Origin: Vibrio sinensis
GTDB lineage: Bacteria; Pseudomonadota; Gammaproteobacteria; Enterobacterales; Vibrionaceae
NCBI RefSeq assembly: GCF_003605645.1
Contig: NZ_QVMU01000005.1
Span: forward strand, 1-64,000
Length of the DNA: 64,000 bases
Direction of reading: 5' to 3'
The notes beneath the pieces are model-generated. The model saw only the letters and a program-made list of their open reading frames with translations, made no database searches and had not been told where the DNA came from. The position numbers and the translations under genes were made by a program. Positions 52,133 to 62,434 of the stretch are shown here, one piece after another. Position 1 is the first letter of the stretch. The number at the start of each line of letters is the position of its first letter.

Positions 52133-52323
52133 TTTTAATAATCAAAATCCTTTACTCGACCCGATTAAAATCAAGAAATCGTTTGAGAAAAAGGATACTA
52201 TTTGTAGCGAAACACAAGTTGGCTTGCAGCACAAATAATGTGCTCTTATCCGAGCAAGCTTGATAATAGCTTGGCTATATCATGGAAAGCGACAAGCGTA
52301 CCCTGCAGAGGAAGTGAGATATT

Positions 52324-52956
52324 ATGGTTCTAGGTAAACCTCAAACCGACCCAACATTAGAATGGTTCCTTTCACACTGTCATATTCATAAGTACCCATC
52401 AAAAAGCACGCTAATTCATGCGGGCGAAAAAGCTGAAACTTTGTATTACATCGTTAAAGGTTCAGTTGCAGTACTTATCAAAGACGAAGAAGGTAAGGAG
52501 ATGATTCTATCTTACCTAAACCAAGGTGATTTCATCGGTGAACTAGGTCTATTCGAAGAAGACCAAGAGCGTACCGCTTGGGTTCGCGCTAAATCTCCTT
52601 GCGAAGTTGCGGAAATCTCGTTCAAGAAATTCCGTCAGCTGATTCAAGTTAATCCTGATATCCTAATGCGTCTATCTTCTCAAATGGCTCGCCGTTTACA
52701 GGTAACCAGCCAAAAAGTTGGTGACCTAGCATTCCTAGACGTAACAGGCCGTATTGCTCAAACGCTACTTAACCTAGCGAAGCAACCTGATGCGATGACT
52801 CACCCTGATGGGATGCAGATCAAGATCACTCGTCAAGAAATCGGTCAAATCGTGGGTTGTTCTCGCGAAACGGTTGGTCGTATCTTGAAGATGCTAGAAG
52901 AACAGAACTTAATTTCTGCTCACGGCAAAACGATCGTTGTCTACGGTACTCGCTAA
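52324..52956 (+). CDS. crp: cAMP receptor protein
   Basis: Global regulator of carbon use, motility and more; 210 aa. The N-terminal cAMP roll has [20 protein letters not shown] with the ligand Glu and Arg (about 70-85). The dimer helix is followed by the C-terminal helix-turn-helix [20 protein letters not shown] (about 168-187). Essentially identical to E. coli CRP in its motifs. AGAGGAAG lies about 10 nt before the ATG. Followed by a strong terminator. Confidence 0.99.
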   Translation: MVLGKPQTDPTLEWFLSHCHIHKYPSKSTLIHAGEKAETLYYIVKGSVAVLIKDEEGKEMILSYLNQGDFIGELGLFEEDQERTAWVRAKSPCEVAEISFKKFRQLIQVNPDILMRLSSQMARRLQVTSQKVGDLAFLDVTGRIAQTLLNLAKQPDAMTHPDGMQIKITRQEIGQIVGCSRETVGRILKMLEEQNLISAHGKTIVVYGTR

Positions 52957-52983
52957 TTCTTTGGGAATAAGCAATTACTGTTC

Positions 52984-53010
52984 AAAAGCCACCTTAACGG
53001 TGGCTTTTTT
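52984..53010 (+). terminator. crp terminator
   Basis: Stem AAAAGCCACC / GGTGGCTTTT with a 4-nt loop and a T-run, between convergent crp and the DUF1338 gene. Confidence 0.92.
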
Positions 53011-53025
53011 GTTTTCAGTTAAAGC

Positions 53026-53817
53026 TTAACTGTCCGTACTTTCGAAAATCTTATCTGCCGAAGCGGCCACAAATCCTGGGTATAACTCACCATCTGTCAT
53101 CGCATAACGCTTAGCAAACTCGTAAAAACCACCGGGAATAACTTTAGTCCCCTCCGAGAATATGACTTCCACTTTATCTGCCATCGTCGAAGACTGTTCA
53201 AGTAACACCTCGGGAGAACCTTTCACTTCACCACCTGATTGGTTGATATCAAAGCCATTTAGTTTTAAATAGTCATTCACTTGTTGTACTTGCTCAAATT
53301 GATTGAGCTGATTAACACTGACGGTGAAATGATTCGCGCCATACCCATGAGCGGCAAGCCAAGCGGCATATTCACTCTCTTTTGAAAGCAATGCATATTG
53401 CTCATAGCTCAATTGCCATGGGCGACCTTGGTAAAGAAAGCGACTATCAGAAAAATCCGTTTCAGCCACTTGTGTAATAAGACCCTTTACTATGCCTTGC
53501 AGTGTTTCTGAACACTCATCAACTTTCAACTCACTGATGAACACCTTCGGTTGCTTCGGATCTGGGTGCTCAAAATGCTTCGCCACCAACTTTTTACTCT
53601 CAAAAAGATAATCGCCAGCCTCACGATATCCTAATTCAATAAATGGCTTTGCTAATGTCGCGAGATTAACTGGCGCAATATTGAAGGTGCGAAGTGCAAT
53701 ATGATCATTTATCAAGGCTTCGTCCTCTTGGAGCAACTGGTGGACATTTCTTGCTGATGGGCACAATCGGTCAATGTAATCGCCCCAAAGTGAGTGAAAT
53801 AGTGCTTCTGGCGTCAT
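53026..53817 (-). CDS. DUF1338 family protein (2-oxoacid dioxygenase-like)
   Basis: A 263-aa protein of the DUF1338 family, whose HglS member is a Fe(II) 2-oxoadipate dioxygenase/decarboxylase in lysine breakdown. Likely metal residues are His in NDHIALRTF (about 35-43) and GANHFTVSVN, and a Glu near VIPGGFYEFAKRY. The start at 53817 has AGGAGG 4 nt upstream; an in-frame ATG five codons earlier would contain that site. It lies 135 bp past astD in the same direction, which hints at amino acid catabolism. This short form may have a different substrate from HglS. Confidence 0.82.
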   Translation of the reverse strand: MTPEALFHSLWGDYIDRLCPSARNVHQLLQEDEALINDHIALRTFNIAPVNLATLAKPFIELGYREAGDYLFESKKLVAKHFEHPDPKQPKVFISELKVDECSETLQGIVKGLITQVAETDFSDSRFLYQGRPWQLSYEQYALLSKESEYAAWLAAHGYGANHFTVSVNQLNQFEQVQQVNDYLKLNGFDINQSGGEVKGSPEVLLEQSSTMADKVEVIFSEGTKVIPGGFYEFAKRYAMTDGELYPGFVAASADKIFESTDS

Positions 53818-53952
53818 AACGCCTCCTTGCATTGGCTATCGGTGTGTATCAATTCCATATAAACGCGTTAACGTTGAAGTGACTTTCAAAATTAATATTT
53901 CGTCAGCCACTTCTAATGTTGTTCGAACTTTCGTTGATGCTCGAACAGGGAG

Positions 53953-55410
53953 TTAGAGATCTAAACCCGGACTCAATGTGGCCGGCAATACCGTTTCTTG
54001 CCCTTCCATCGACGCCATAGGGTAAGCGCAGTAGTCTGCAGCGTAATAAGCACTCGGGCGTAAATTACCAGAAGCACCAGGACCGCCAAATGGTGCATCA
54101 CCACTCGCTCCCGTTAGTTGTCGGTTTCGATTTACAATCCCAGCACGAATGTACTCAACAAAATAGTCCCACTCACTATCATCAGTAGAGACAAGTCCTG
54201 CCGATAAACCAAAGCGGGTATTGTTAGCCAGTTCAACCGCTTGTTCTAAATCACGATAACGAATGACTTGAAGTAAAGGCCCAAAGTATTCTTCATCAGG
54301 CAGATGAGTAACGTTCGTTACATCGATAATACCCGGAGAGACAAATGCGGCTTTCCCTGCTTGCGCTTCAAGTAACGAATTAGCACCAAGACGCTGCAGA
54401 TTAGCTTGCGCTTCTAGAATAAAGTTGGCGGCTGCTTTGGATATTTGTGGGCCCATAAACGGAGCGGGCTCTGCAAAAGGTTGATCAACACGAATCTTCT
54501 TTGTCGCCTCAACGAGAGCCTCGACAAGCTCATCGCCTTTGAGGCCAATTGGAACATAGAGACGGCGAGCACAAGTACAACGTTGCCCTGCACTAATGAA
54601 TGCTGATTGAATAATGGTGTACACGGTAGCATCAAGTTGACCGTATTGTTCAGAAATCACCATCGGGTTATTGCCACCCATCTCTAACGCCAACATCTTC
54701 TCTGGCTGTCCGGCAAATTGGCGATGCAGAATATGCCCAGTATTGGCACTTCCGGTAAATAGCAAACCATCGATACCTTTAGAGTTAGCTAAAGCAACAC
54801 CAGTTTCTTTCGCCCCTTGAACGAGGTTAATAACACCGGATGGCAAGCCTGCTTTTTGCCATAGCTTCATGACCAACTCGCCGGTAAGCGGCGTCTGCTC
54901 AGATGGTTTAAATACCACGGTATTCCCCGCCAATAACGCTGGCACAATATGGCCATTAGGTAAGTGACCGGGGAAATTATACGGACCGAATACGGCTAAC
55001 ACCCCAAGAGGTCGATGGCGGAGAACGATTTGATTACCTGCAACTTCTCGAACCGCTTCTCCCGTACGTTCATGATAAGCACGAATTGATATGGCAATCT
55101 TCCCAGCCATCGCTCCGGCTTCCGTTCGAGTTTCCCATAGCGGCTTACCCGTTTCCTGAGCAATCACGACAGCAATCTCTTCGCTATGCGCTTTAACTTC
55201 ATCGGCAAAAGCTAAGATGACTTTCTCTCGCTGAGAAAAATTGAGTTTCTTCCAAACCATCAAAGCTTCACGCGCCGCAGCAACAGCTGAATCCACTTGT
55301 TCTGGTGTGGCACTATTACCACGCCAGATCACTTCATCATCGTAAGGGCTAAGCGAAGACATAGCCTCACCTTGTCCTTGTACCCAATCACCTGCAATCC
55401 AATGTGTCAT
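53953..55410 (-). CDS. astD: N-succinylglutamate 5-semialdehyde dehydrogenase
   Basis: NAD-dependent aldehyde dehydrogenase (485 aa) of the arginine succinyltransferase pathway. Family motifs: [16 protein letters not shown] near residue 134, [22 protein letters not shown], the catalytic Glu in [10 protein letters not shown] and the catalytic Cys in [11 protein letters not shown]. It starts 35 bp after astA ends. Function is anchored by the adjacent astA. Confidence 0.95.
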   Translation of the reverse strand: MTHWIAGDWVQGQGEAMSSLSPYDDEVIWRGNSATPEQVDSAVAAAREALMVWKKLNFSQREKVILAFADEVKAHSEEIAVVIAQETGKPLWETRTEAGAMAGKIAISIRAYHERTGEAVREVAGNQIVLRHRPLGVLAVFGPYNFPGHLPNGHIVPALLAGNTVVFKPSEQTPLTGELVMKLWQKAGLPSGVINLVQGAKETGVALANSKGIDGLLFTGSANTGHILHRQFAGQPEKMLALEMGGNNPMVISEQYGQLDATVYTIIQSAFISAGQRCTCARRLYVPIGLKGDELVEALVEATKKIRVDQPFAEPAPFMGPQISKAAANFILEAQANLQRLGANSLLEAQAGKAAFVSPGIIDVTNVTHLPDEEYFGPLLQVIRYRDLEQAVELANNTRFGLSAGLVSTDDSEWDYFVEYIRAGIVNRNRQLTGASGDAPFGGPGASGNLRPSAYYAADYCAYPMASMEGQETVLPATLSPGLDL

Positions 55411-55445
55411 TTCGAGTCCATCCTTGTTTCTGTTGTTGGGTTCTA

Positions 55446-56465
55446 TTACTGAGGAAGCATACGTACGTAATCGCCCTCACTAACCAACAGTAAATCTGCT
55501 ACGTCAGGAGAGATAATGACGCTTTCTGTCTCTTGGTCATAAGCCACTTTTGCTGCTGTGGCACGGAAGTTTTCAAATGAGGTATTTGCGACCAAATAAT
55601 CTTGCGAGCTAGAGTGCTCAGCAACACTGACTTTGGCCCGTATTGAGTGACGTACAGATTCAATATTACGAAGATCACACTCAACCGTTGGACCGCCATC
55701 AAAAATATCGACGTAGTTTCGACAGCTAAAACCCTCTTTTTTCAACAAGCTTAATGCTGGCTTCGTATTCTCATGCACCTGTCCAATAACGGCTTGTGCT
55801 TCTTTACTCAATAGGTTGACGTAAATCGGTAACTTCGGCATTAAATCCGCAATAAAACCTTTCTTACCAATACCCGTTAAATAATCCGCCATGGTGAAAT
55901 CAATGGTAAAGAAATGCTCTTGTAACCACTGCCAAAACGGAGAGTTCCCGTCATCATCTGAAACACCTCGCATTTCAGCAAAAACCGTTTCAGAGAAGCG
56001 ATGAGGATGTTCTGCCATCATTAAAAATCGGCATTTAGACATCAAACGGCCATTGAGCCCCTGACGAAATACAGGTCTTAGAAACAGGGTGCAAATTTCA
56101 GAACAACCCGTGTAGTTATTACCAAAAGTGAGCAACTTCACCACGTTATTCACTCCCAACTTGGGTGATGAATGCACTATGGTGCTGATATGGTAAGAAT
56201 AAAACGGCACATCCCAACCAATTGACGCTTCAATACCCGTACAACCAGCCACTTCACCAGTCTCGCTATCAAAACCAACCATCAGATAGCCCTCATCACC
56301 GGGTTCAGTGACAGACTCTTTGGAAAAGCTGTATTCAGAATGCGTAATGCGGTCAGTCAGAAGCGTTTCATTGACAGGTAAAGAGGTAAAGCCGTGGCCA
56401 GATTCAACCGCGCAGGTATGCAACGCATCATAATCTGACATAGAGATAGGACGAACAACTAGCAT
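55446..56465 (-). CDS. astA: arginine N-succinyltransferase
   Basis: First enzyme of the AST arginine-degradation pathway: transfers succinyl from succinyl-CoA to arginine. A 339-aa GNAT-like protein starting [20 protein letters not shown], with [20 protein letters not shown] and [18 protein letters not shown] typical of AstA. Flanked by the aminotransferase and astD genes. astB and astE, for the second and last steps, are not in the window. Confidence 0.95.
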   Translation of the reverse strand: MLVVRPISMSDYDALHTCAVESGHGFTSLPVNETLLTDRITHSEYSFSKESVTEPGDEGYLMVGFDSETGEVAGCTGIEASIGWDVPFYSYHISTIVHSSPKLGVNNVVKLLTFGNNYTGCSEICTLFLRPVFRQGLNGRLMSKCRFLMMAEHPHRFSETVFAEMRGVSDDDGNSPFWQWLQEHFFTIDFTMADYLTGIGKKGFIADLMPKLPIYVNLLSKEAQAVIGQVHENTKPALSLLKKEGFSCRNYVDIFDGGPTVECDLRNIESVRHSIRAKVSVAEHSSSQDYLVANTSFENFRATAAKVAYDQETESVIISPDVADLLLVSEGDYVRMLPQ

Positions 56466-56555
56466 CGATACTCCCTCCGAATGCTCATAGAGGCCAGTAA
56501 CTGATTACCGACCTCCAACATAAACTCAATTGAGCTTTTCTATTACGCGTTTCTA

Positions 56556-57779
56556 TTACGCATTTGATGCGACTAAAGACGCGATCGCTTGATCAAGTTT
56601 CTCTAGACCTTGTTCGATATCGCGCTTATCAATCACAAGTGATGGAGTAAAACGCACCACATTCACACCGGCAACTAATACCATCAGTCCTTGTTCACCA
56701 GCGGCGACAAGAACATCTCGCGCTCGGCCTTGCCATTGCTCATTAAGCACAGCACCTAGCAACAGTCCTTTACCGCGAACTTCACTAAAAATATGGTACT
56801 TGTCATTAATTTTAGCTAAGCCTTGACGAAATAGCGCTTCACGCTCAGCTACCCCTTGTAGCGTTTCTGGCTGACTAACAACATCAACGACCGCTTGCGC
56901 CACTGCACAGGCAAGAGGGTTACCACCATAGGTCGAACCATGGGTTCCCACTTTCATGTGAGCTGCGAGCTTTGTGGTCGTTAGCATTGCACCGATAGGA
57001 AAACCACCGCCGAGCGATTTTGCGGTACTTAAAATATCAGGGGTGACACCCAAACCTTGGTAAGCATAAAAATGTCCCGTACGACCGTTACCCGTTTGAA
57101 CTTCATCAAATACGAGTAATGCGTTGTGCTTGTCACACAACTCTCGAACGGTTTGGGCGAATTCGTCTGTAGGGGAAATAATTCCACCCTCACCTTGCAG
57201 TGGTTCCATCATGACAGCACAAGTGCGATCAGAAATATGTGCTTTCAGCGCTTCAACGTCGTTATAAGGAAGGTGCGTAACATCGCCGGGTTTTGGTCCA
57301 AAGCCATCTGAATAAGCAGCTTGCCCACCCACGGTTACCGTAAAGAAAGTTCGACCATGGAAGCCTTGTTTAAATGCGATGATTTCTGATTTTTCAGGTC
57401 CGAATGTATCTGCGGCGTAGCGACGAGCTAATTTCAATGCAGCTTCATTCGCTTCAGCACCTGAGTTAGCAAAAAAGACTTTTTCTGCGAAACTCACTTC
57501 CGTCAGTTTTTTTGCCAGACGCAATGCCGGTTCATTAGTCATAACATTGCTCAAATGCCACAATTTCTGAGCTTGCTCAGTAAGCGCACTCACCATAGCT
57601 GGATGGCAGTGACCTAGACAACTGACCGCAATTCCTCCAGCAAAATCGATATACTCATTACCTTGCTGATCCCATACGCGTGAGCCCTCACCCTTTACTG
57701 GAATCATCTCCATTGGGTTGTAACAAGGCACCATCACCTCGTCGAACACACTACGCTCTACGTTATTTTCGATTGTCAT
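56556..57779 (-). CDS. argD: acetylornithine / succinylornithine aminotransferase
   Basis: PLP class III aminotransferase of 407 aa. In E. coli ArgD (biosynthesis) and AstC (degradation) are close paralogues. The PLP lysine is Lys254 in [13 protein letters not shown], with Asp225 in FDEVQTG and the [15 protein letters not shown] phosphate loop (105-119). Being upstream of astA-astD, it must at least serve as astC. No second copy is present in this window, so it may do both jobs; argD is used here as the common label and astC is equally fair. Confidence 0.9.
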   Translation of the reverse strand: MTIENNVERSVFDEVMVPCYNPMEMIPVKGEGSRVWDQQGNEYIDFAGGIAVSCLGHCHPAMVSALTEQAQKLWHLSNVMTNEPALRLAKKLTEVSFAEKVFFANSGAEANEAALKLARRYAADTFGPEKSEIIAFKQGFHGRTFFTVTVGGQAAYSDGFGPKPGDVTHLPYNDVEALKAHISDRTCAVMMEPLQGEGGIISPTDEFAQTVRELCDKHNALLVFDEVQTGNGRTGHFYAYQGLGVTPDILSTAKSLGGGFPIGAMLTTTKLAAHMKVGTHGSTYGGNPLACAVAQAVVDVVSQPETLQGVAEREALFRQGLAKINDKYHIFSEVRGKGLLLGAVLNEQWQGRARDVLVAAGEQGLMVLVAGVNVVRFTPSLVIDKRDIEQGLEKLDQAIASLVASNA

Positions 57780-58179
57780 TCCACATTCCCTCTCGATACT
57801 GCATGTCTCGCAGGTCGTATCCTTACCTGTGTAGAAAGCGCTATCACATACTAAAAGTAAGATATTGTTTTGCGTTTAAGCAGACATTGCATTGTATTTA
57901 CATTTAATTAACCAATTCAATAGTGTTTTGTTCTTTTTGAAAGCGACAAAAGAACATTAAAATCACTTTCAATGATTAGTTATGCACCAAGACAGTCAAT
58001 TAATGAAGCAATTTATGCTTATAGATACCATAAGTTCAAGTTAACAGAGCAAGAGAGGAGATCGAGAATTTTTAACCGACATGCTAAAAACGCATAGTTT
58101 TGCATCAAAACCAATTGGTCTAAAATATGATTAAAATGTTAAGAAAGGTGATCTGAATCAGGATTTAATAATCAAAAAA
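57780..58179. other. 400-bp A/T-rich gap between argD/astC and pabA
   Basis: No open frame of substance, no RNA gene and no clear terminator is seen. The promoter of the argD-astA-astD unit must lie here. A loose ArgR-like patch (TGCATTGTATTTACA, about 57887-57901) sits upstream of argD but misses consensus positions. Scattered A/T tracts are the only other structure. Both flanking genes are on the minus strand. Confidence 0.4.
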
Positions 58180-58758
58180 TCAACGTAACAGGAAATTAGC
58201 AAGTAACTGATGACCCTGCTCTGTTTTAATCGATTCAGGGTGAAATTGAACAGCATCAATAGCTAGGGTTTTGTGCTGATACCCCATGATCTCATCCATA
58301 GAGCCATCTGCCAGCTCCGTCCAAGCCGTCAATTCAAAACAATCAGGTAATGTATCAGCCTTAACAACTAAAGAGTGGTAACGAGCTACAGTCAACGGAT
58401 TATTGACCCCTTTAAACACACTCTTACCAGTATGGCGAATCGATGATGTTTTCCCATGCATTACCTGACGAGCCCGTACTACTTGAGATCCAAATACTTG
58501 AGCAATAGCTTGGTGCCCTAAACAAACACCTAGAATAGGTAGCTTTCCAGCAAAATACTCGATAGCCGCTAAGGAAATACCAGCCTCATTTGGGGTGCAA
58601 GGGCCTGGAGAGATAACTAGATGGCTTGGGTTGAGCGCCTCAATACCTGCGATATCAATATGGTCATTACGGATAACTTGAACCTCTGCGCCCAATTCAC
58701 AAAAATATTGGTACAGGTTATAAGTAAAAGAATCGTAATTATCGATAATCAGCAACAT
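58180..58758 (-). CDS. pabA: aminodeoxychorismate / anthranilate synthase component II
   Basis: A 192-aa class I glutamine amidotransferase supplying ammonia for p-aminobenzoate (folate) or anthranilate. Catalytic triad: Cys79 in GVCLGHQ, His173 and Glu175 in QFHPES. Position between argD and the trpS side, away from trp genes, favours PabA; dual use with TrpE is known in some bacteria. Monocistronic. Confidence 0.9.
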   Translation of the reverse strand: MLLIIDNYDSFTYNLYQYFCELGAEVQVIRNDHIDIAGIEALNPSHLVISPGPCTPNEAGISLAAIEYFAGKLPILGVCLGHQAIAQVFGSQVVRARQVMHGKTSSIRHTGKSVFKGVNNPLTVARYHSLVVKADTLPDCFELTAWTELADGSMDEIMGYQHKTLAIDAVQFHPESIKTEQGHQLLANFLLR

Positions 58759-58844
58759 AGTCAGTGTACAGCTCGAGAATAAGTCTATTTGGGAGCGTTA
58801 TTGTGCAATATCAATATAGAAAGGCAAAGGATTATTCCATAAAA

Positions 58845-58867
58845 AAAGGCCAGCAATGCTGACCTTT
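58845..58867 (-). terminator. trpS terminator
   Basis: Minus-strand stem AAAGGTCAGC / GCTGGCCTTT (one G-U pair) with a 3-nt loop, followed by a long T-run. It ends the aroB-to-trpS operon. Confidence 0.9.
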
Positions 58868-58914
58868 CCAGTGAGATAACCTGATGCTATCCCTATATTT
58901 ATGCTTCTATATTT

Positions 58915-59931
58915 CTATGGACGCGTAACGAAACCGACGGCTTCATATACCTGCTTCAATGTAATCGCTGCACGAGCAGATGCTTTCTCAGCACCTTGCT
59001 TCATCACTTGATCCATATAAGCGCGATCAGCACGAATACGGTGGTATTCCGCTTGGATAGGCTCAAGCATTGCAACTAACGCTTCACCAGCATCTTTCTT
59101 GAATGGACCATACATTTCCACGCCTTGGTATTTCGCTTCAATCTCTTCAAAGCTCATACCGCTTGCCGCAGAATAAAGACCCATTAAGTTAGAAATACCC
59201 GCTTTGTTTTCCCAATCTAAAGCAATACGAGGAGGCGTTTCTGCATCCGTTTGTGCTTTATTGATTTTCTTAATGATCGACTTTGGATCTTCAAGCAGGG
59301 TAATCACGTTCTTACGGTTGTCGTCCGACTTCGACATCTTCTTCGTTGCATCTTGAAGACTCATTACACGCGCATTCACTGTTGGAATGTAAGGCTCTGG
59401 CACGGTAAAGATTGGCGCTTCAGGAGAATAGATGTTGTTAAAACGAGTCGCGATATCACGCGCTAGTTCCAAGTGTTGTTTTTGGTCACTACCAACAGGA
59501 ACTTGATGCGCACCATAAAGTAAAATATCTGCCGCCATTAGCACTGGGTAATCGTATAAACCAACGTTTACATCGTTAGCGTAACGTGCAGATTTATCTT
59601 TAAACTGCGTCATGCGGTTTAGTTCACCCATTTGGGTGTAGCAGTTAAGAAGCCAACCTAGTTGAGCGTGCTCTGGTACATGTGACTGAACAAATAGCGT
59701 GCTCTTTTTAGGATCAACACCAACCGCTAGACAGATTGCTAATGCATCTAGAGTCGCTTCATGCAGCGCTTTAGGATCTTGACGAACCGTAATAGCATGA
59801 AGGTCTACAACGCAGTATTGGCAATCATAATCGTCTTGCATCTGTTGCCATTGACGTAGAGCACCTAAGTAGTTACCGATACTTAGTTCACCTGATGGTT
59901 GAACGCCACTCAATACGATGGGCTTGCTCAT
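58915..59931 (-). CDS. trpS: tryptophanyl-tRNA synthetase
   Basis: Class I aminoacyl-tRNA synthetase of 338 aa. The HIGH-type motif is SIGN (17-20) in [13 protein letters not shown] and the KMSKS loop is exact at 198-202. It is the last gene of the dam operon, separated from gph by 106 bp containing a terminator-like hairpin. No tryptophan-rich leader peptide was seen. Confidence 0.98.
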   Translation of the reverse strand: MSKPIVLSGVQPSGELSIGNYLGALRQWQQMQDDYDCQYCVVDLHAITVRQDPKALHEATLDALAICLAVGVDPKKSTLFVQSHVPEHAQLGWLLNCYTQMGELNRMTQFKDKSARYANDVNVGLYDYPVLMAADILLYGAHQVPVGSDQKQHLELARDIATRFNNIYSPEAPIFTVPEPYIPTVNARVMSLQDATKKMSKSDDNRKNVITLLEDPKSIIKKINKAQTDAETPPRIALDWENKAGISNLMGLYSAASGMSFEEIEAKYQGVEMYGPFKKDAGEALVAMLEPIQAEYHRIRADRAYMDQVMKQGAEKASARAAITLKQVYEAVGFVTRP

Positions 59932-59970
59932 GAGAATGATTCCTTTGACTTCTTAATTAGATAAATAGAA

Positions 59971-59991
59971 AAAACCGCTAGATGCGGTTTT
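59971..59991 (-). terminator. terminator-like hairpin between gph and trpS
   Basis: Minus-strand perfect stem AAAACCGC / GCGGTTTT with a 5-nt loop, followed by TTTTTTCT. Only 39 bp remain before the trpS start, with no clear promoter there, so trpS expression may depend on read-through. Confidence 0.65.
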
Positions 59992-60037
59992 CTCAGTGTA
60001 CCCAATGGTAAATATTTTGAAAGATTTTTTCGCGCAC

Positions 60038-60718
60038 TTAAGCGGAAACAGCGATCACTTCAAGTAATTCTGCGATGCTATCCGCGACAAAATCAGGCGA
60101 TGTTGCTGCGATTGGCTCACCGTGGTTATAACCATAAGTCAGACCAAATGAATGACAACCTGCATTTTTCGCTGCGAGGATGTCGTTCTTTGAATCTCCA
60201 ATCATGATCATTTCACTCGGTTTGCAGTTATGCTTTTCCATCAACCAATTCAATGCAATTGGGTTTGGCTTACGTTCTGGGAACGCATCGCCACCTAATA
60301 CATCAGTAAAGAACTGAGCAATGTCATGTTTCGCTAAAACCTCAGGCACAAATTTCGATGGCTTATTCGTCACTAACGCCAAGATAAAACCAGCTTGCTT
60401 AAGCTCAATTAAAGTCTCGACGACTGCCGGGTAAAGATGACTTAATTTATGACCACTTTTCTCATAAAAATCGTCAAACAATACACGACCTTCAGCAAGT
60501 AGTTCAGGGCTAAGCTCTGGGTTAATGGTTAAGCTTTGGCTTAATGCACGGCCAATTAAGATATCAGCGCCGTTACCGACATAGTCACGGACTTGCTCTT
60601 CACTCACCGCTGGAAAACCCAATGCTTGTACAGCTTGGTCAGCAGCAACTGCTAAGTCAGGCACACTGTCGAGCAATGTTCCATCGAGATCGAAGGCGAT
60701 CAGTTTTAGTTCTTTCAA
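60038..60718 (-). CDS. gph: phosphoglycolate phosphatase
   Basis: HAD-superfamily hydrolase of 226 aa that removes 2-phosphoglycolate formed in repair of oxidised DNA ends. HAD motif I FDLDGTLLDS (8-17), motif II LVTNKPS, motif III KPNPIALNW and motif IV MIGDSKNDILAA are all present, with an alpha-helical cap between. Between rpe and trpS as in E. coli. Confidence 0.95.
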   Translation of the reverse strand: MKELKLIAFDLDGTLLDSVPDLAVAADQAVQALGFPAVSEEQVRDYVGNGADILIGRALSQSLTINPELSPELLAEGRVLFDDFYEKSGHKLSHLYPAVVETLIELKQAGFILALVTNKPSKFVPEVLAKHDIAQFFTDVLGGDAFPERKPNPIALNWLMEKHNCKPSEMIMIGDSKNDILAAKNAGCHSFGLTYGYNHGEPIAATSPDFVADSIAELLEVIAVSA

Positions 60719-60766
60719 TGCTCTATCCTACTACTTTGCTTTTAATTGTTGCTCTGATTTAGACGA

Positions 60767-61435
60767 TTACGCTTTTGCCAATTCAGCACGCATTTCATCA
60801 ATCACTTGTTTGTAGTCTGGCTGACTAAAAATAGCAGAACCGGCAACAAACATATCCGCACCCGCTGCTGCGATTTCACGGATATTATCAACCTTCACAC
60901 CGCCATCGATTTCCAAACGGATATCGCGACCAGAATCGTCAATCATCTTGCGTACAGCACGTAGCTTATCAAGTGTATTTGGGATAAAAGATTGTCCGCC
61001 AAAACCAGGGTTGACTGACATTAATAAAATCATATCGACTTTATCCATGATGTATTCAAGGTGGGCAAGTGGTGTGGCTGGGTTTAGTACAACACCCGCT
61101 TTACAGCCATGCTCTTTGATTAGCTGAAGGGTGCGATCAACGTGATCTGACGCTTCGATATGAAACGTAATCATAGTTGCACCCGCTTTCGCAAAATCAG
61201 GCACGATGCTATCAACAGGTTTCACCATTAGGTGTACATCGATAGGTGCAGTAATGCCGTAATCACGAAGCGCTTTACATACCGGCGCACCAAAAGTTAG
61301 GTTTGGCACATAATGGTTATCCATCACATCAAAGTGAACCACATCAGCACCAGCGGCCAGAACTCGTTCAACATCCTCGCCAAGACGTGCAAAGTCCGCA
61401 GACAAAATAGATGGAGCGATAAGGAAATCTTTCAT
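60767..61435 (-). CDS. rpe: ribulose-phosphate 3-epimerase
   Basis: TIM-barrel enzyme of the pentose phosphate pathway, 222 aa, interconverting ribulose 5-phosphate and xylulose 5-phosphate. Motifs: [32 protein letters not shown] (metal and catalytic Asp), [14 protein letters not shown] and EIDGGV. Same operon as dam. Confidence 0.98.
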   Translation of the reverse strand: MKDFLIAPSILSADFARLGEDVERVLAAGADVVHFDVMDNHYVPNLTFGAPVCKALRDYGITAPIDVHLMVKPVDSIVPDFAKAGATMITFHIEASDHVDRTLQLIKEHGCKAGVVLNPATPLAHLEYIMDKVDMILLMSVNPGFGGQSFIPNTLDKLRAVRKMIDDSGRDIRLEIDGGVKVDNIREIAAAGADMFVAGSAIFSQPDYKQVIDEMRAELAKA

Positions 61436-61537
61436 ACCAAGCCTCTGTGAATTAGTTATTGGGCGTTATTGTTCTAAATGCGCGCAATATTACCTAAGCT
61501 CAGAGGCAGAAGATAGGGTCGGTATAGCAATAGTTAG

Positions 61538-62365
61538 CTAGAGGTCACTTTTAGGATTGAACAAAGCGAGTAGCTCATCAACCTTGTTGCGCCCTGCTCC
61601 GTTACGGCTAATCGTACGTTTGACCTTCACGACACTGAGGTCTGCACCATGGTATAAACGGCGAGTTAACGTCGTATCATGGTTTGAAATCAGGACAGGA
61701 ATACCACGCTCAAATGCTGCTCTTTCAGCAACATCAGCAAGGGCCGCTTGATCATCAAGTGAAAAACCATTGCCTGCGTATGAAGTAAAGTTGGCTGTAT
61801 TTGAAAGTGGTGCATACGGCGGATCACAGTAAATCACACTGCCTTTGCGAGCACGCTTAAATGTCTCGGTATAGCCCTCACAGATAAAGGTCGCTTTGTG
61901 CGCTTTTTCTGCAAAAAACTCTAGTTCTTGCTGAGGGAAATATGGTTTCTTGTATGAACCGAACGGGACATTAAATCCACCCTTTTTGTTATAACGGCAT
62001 AGGCCATTAAAACCAAAACGATTCATATACAAAAATGCCAATGAGCGATACATCACGTCATCGGTTTTATTGAACTGTTCTCTGACGTGCAGATACGCTT
62101 CTTTACGATTATTCTCGGCAACAAACCAACGTTTCGCTTCTGAAATATAAAGCTCTGGGCTCTCTTTCAGTAAGTTGTATAGGTTGATTAAGTCTGGATT
62201 AATATCCGCGAGTAAATAATGGTCGTAATCTGTGTTTAGAAAAATAGATCCCGCGCCCACAAACGGTTCCACTAGTTTCCTAGCGTCAGGTAAGTGTCGC
62301 TGAATATCTTCGACAAGTCCGTATTTTCCGCCAGCCCATTTTAGGAAGGCACGCTGCTTCTTCAT
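61538..62365 (-). CDS. dam: DNA adenine methyltransferase (GATC)
   Basis: A 275-aa N6-adenine methyltransferase for GATC, controlling mismatch repair, replication timing and gene expression; required for chromosome II replication in vibrios. AdoMet motif FVGAGS (35-40), N-terminal FLKWAGGKYGL (7-17), catalytic DPPY (181-184). Lies 69 bp after damX, in the conserved aroB-damX-dam-rpe order, so it is the housekeeping Dam and not a restriction-system enzyme. Confidence 0.97.
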   Translation of the reverse strand: MKKQRAFLKWAGGKYGLVEDIQRHLPDARKLVEPFVGAGSIFLNTDYDHYLLADINPDLINLYNLLKESPELYISEAKRWFVAENNRKEAYLHVREQFNKTDDVMYRSLAFLYMNRFGFNGLCRYNKKGGFNVPFGSYKKPYFPQQELEFFAEKAHKATFICEGYTETFKRARKGSVIYCDPPYAPLSNTANFTSYAGNGFSLDDQAALADVAERAAFERGIPVLISNHDTTLTRRLYHGADLSVVKVKRTISRNGAGRNKVDELLALFNPKSDL

Positions 62366-62434
62366 CTACTGCTCTATCTATCGACCACAAATTAAGGCTG
62401 CGGAATGTAACATATTTTGCAGCTAAGCTCAGCG

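Noticed and set aside
57887..57901. ArgR box before argD/astC
   Set aside because: TGCATTGTATTTACA has the right ends but misses inner consensus positions, and no second box lies next to it.
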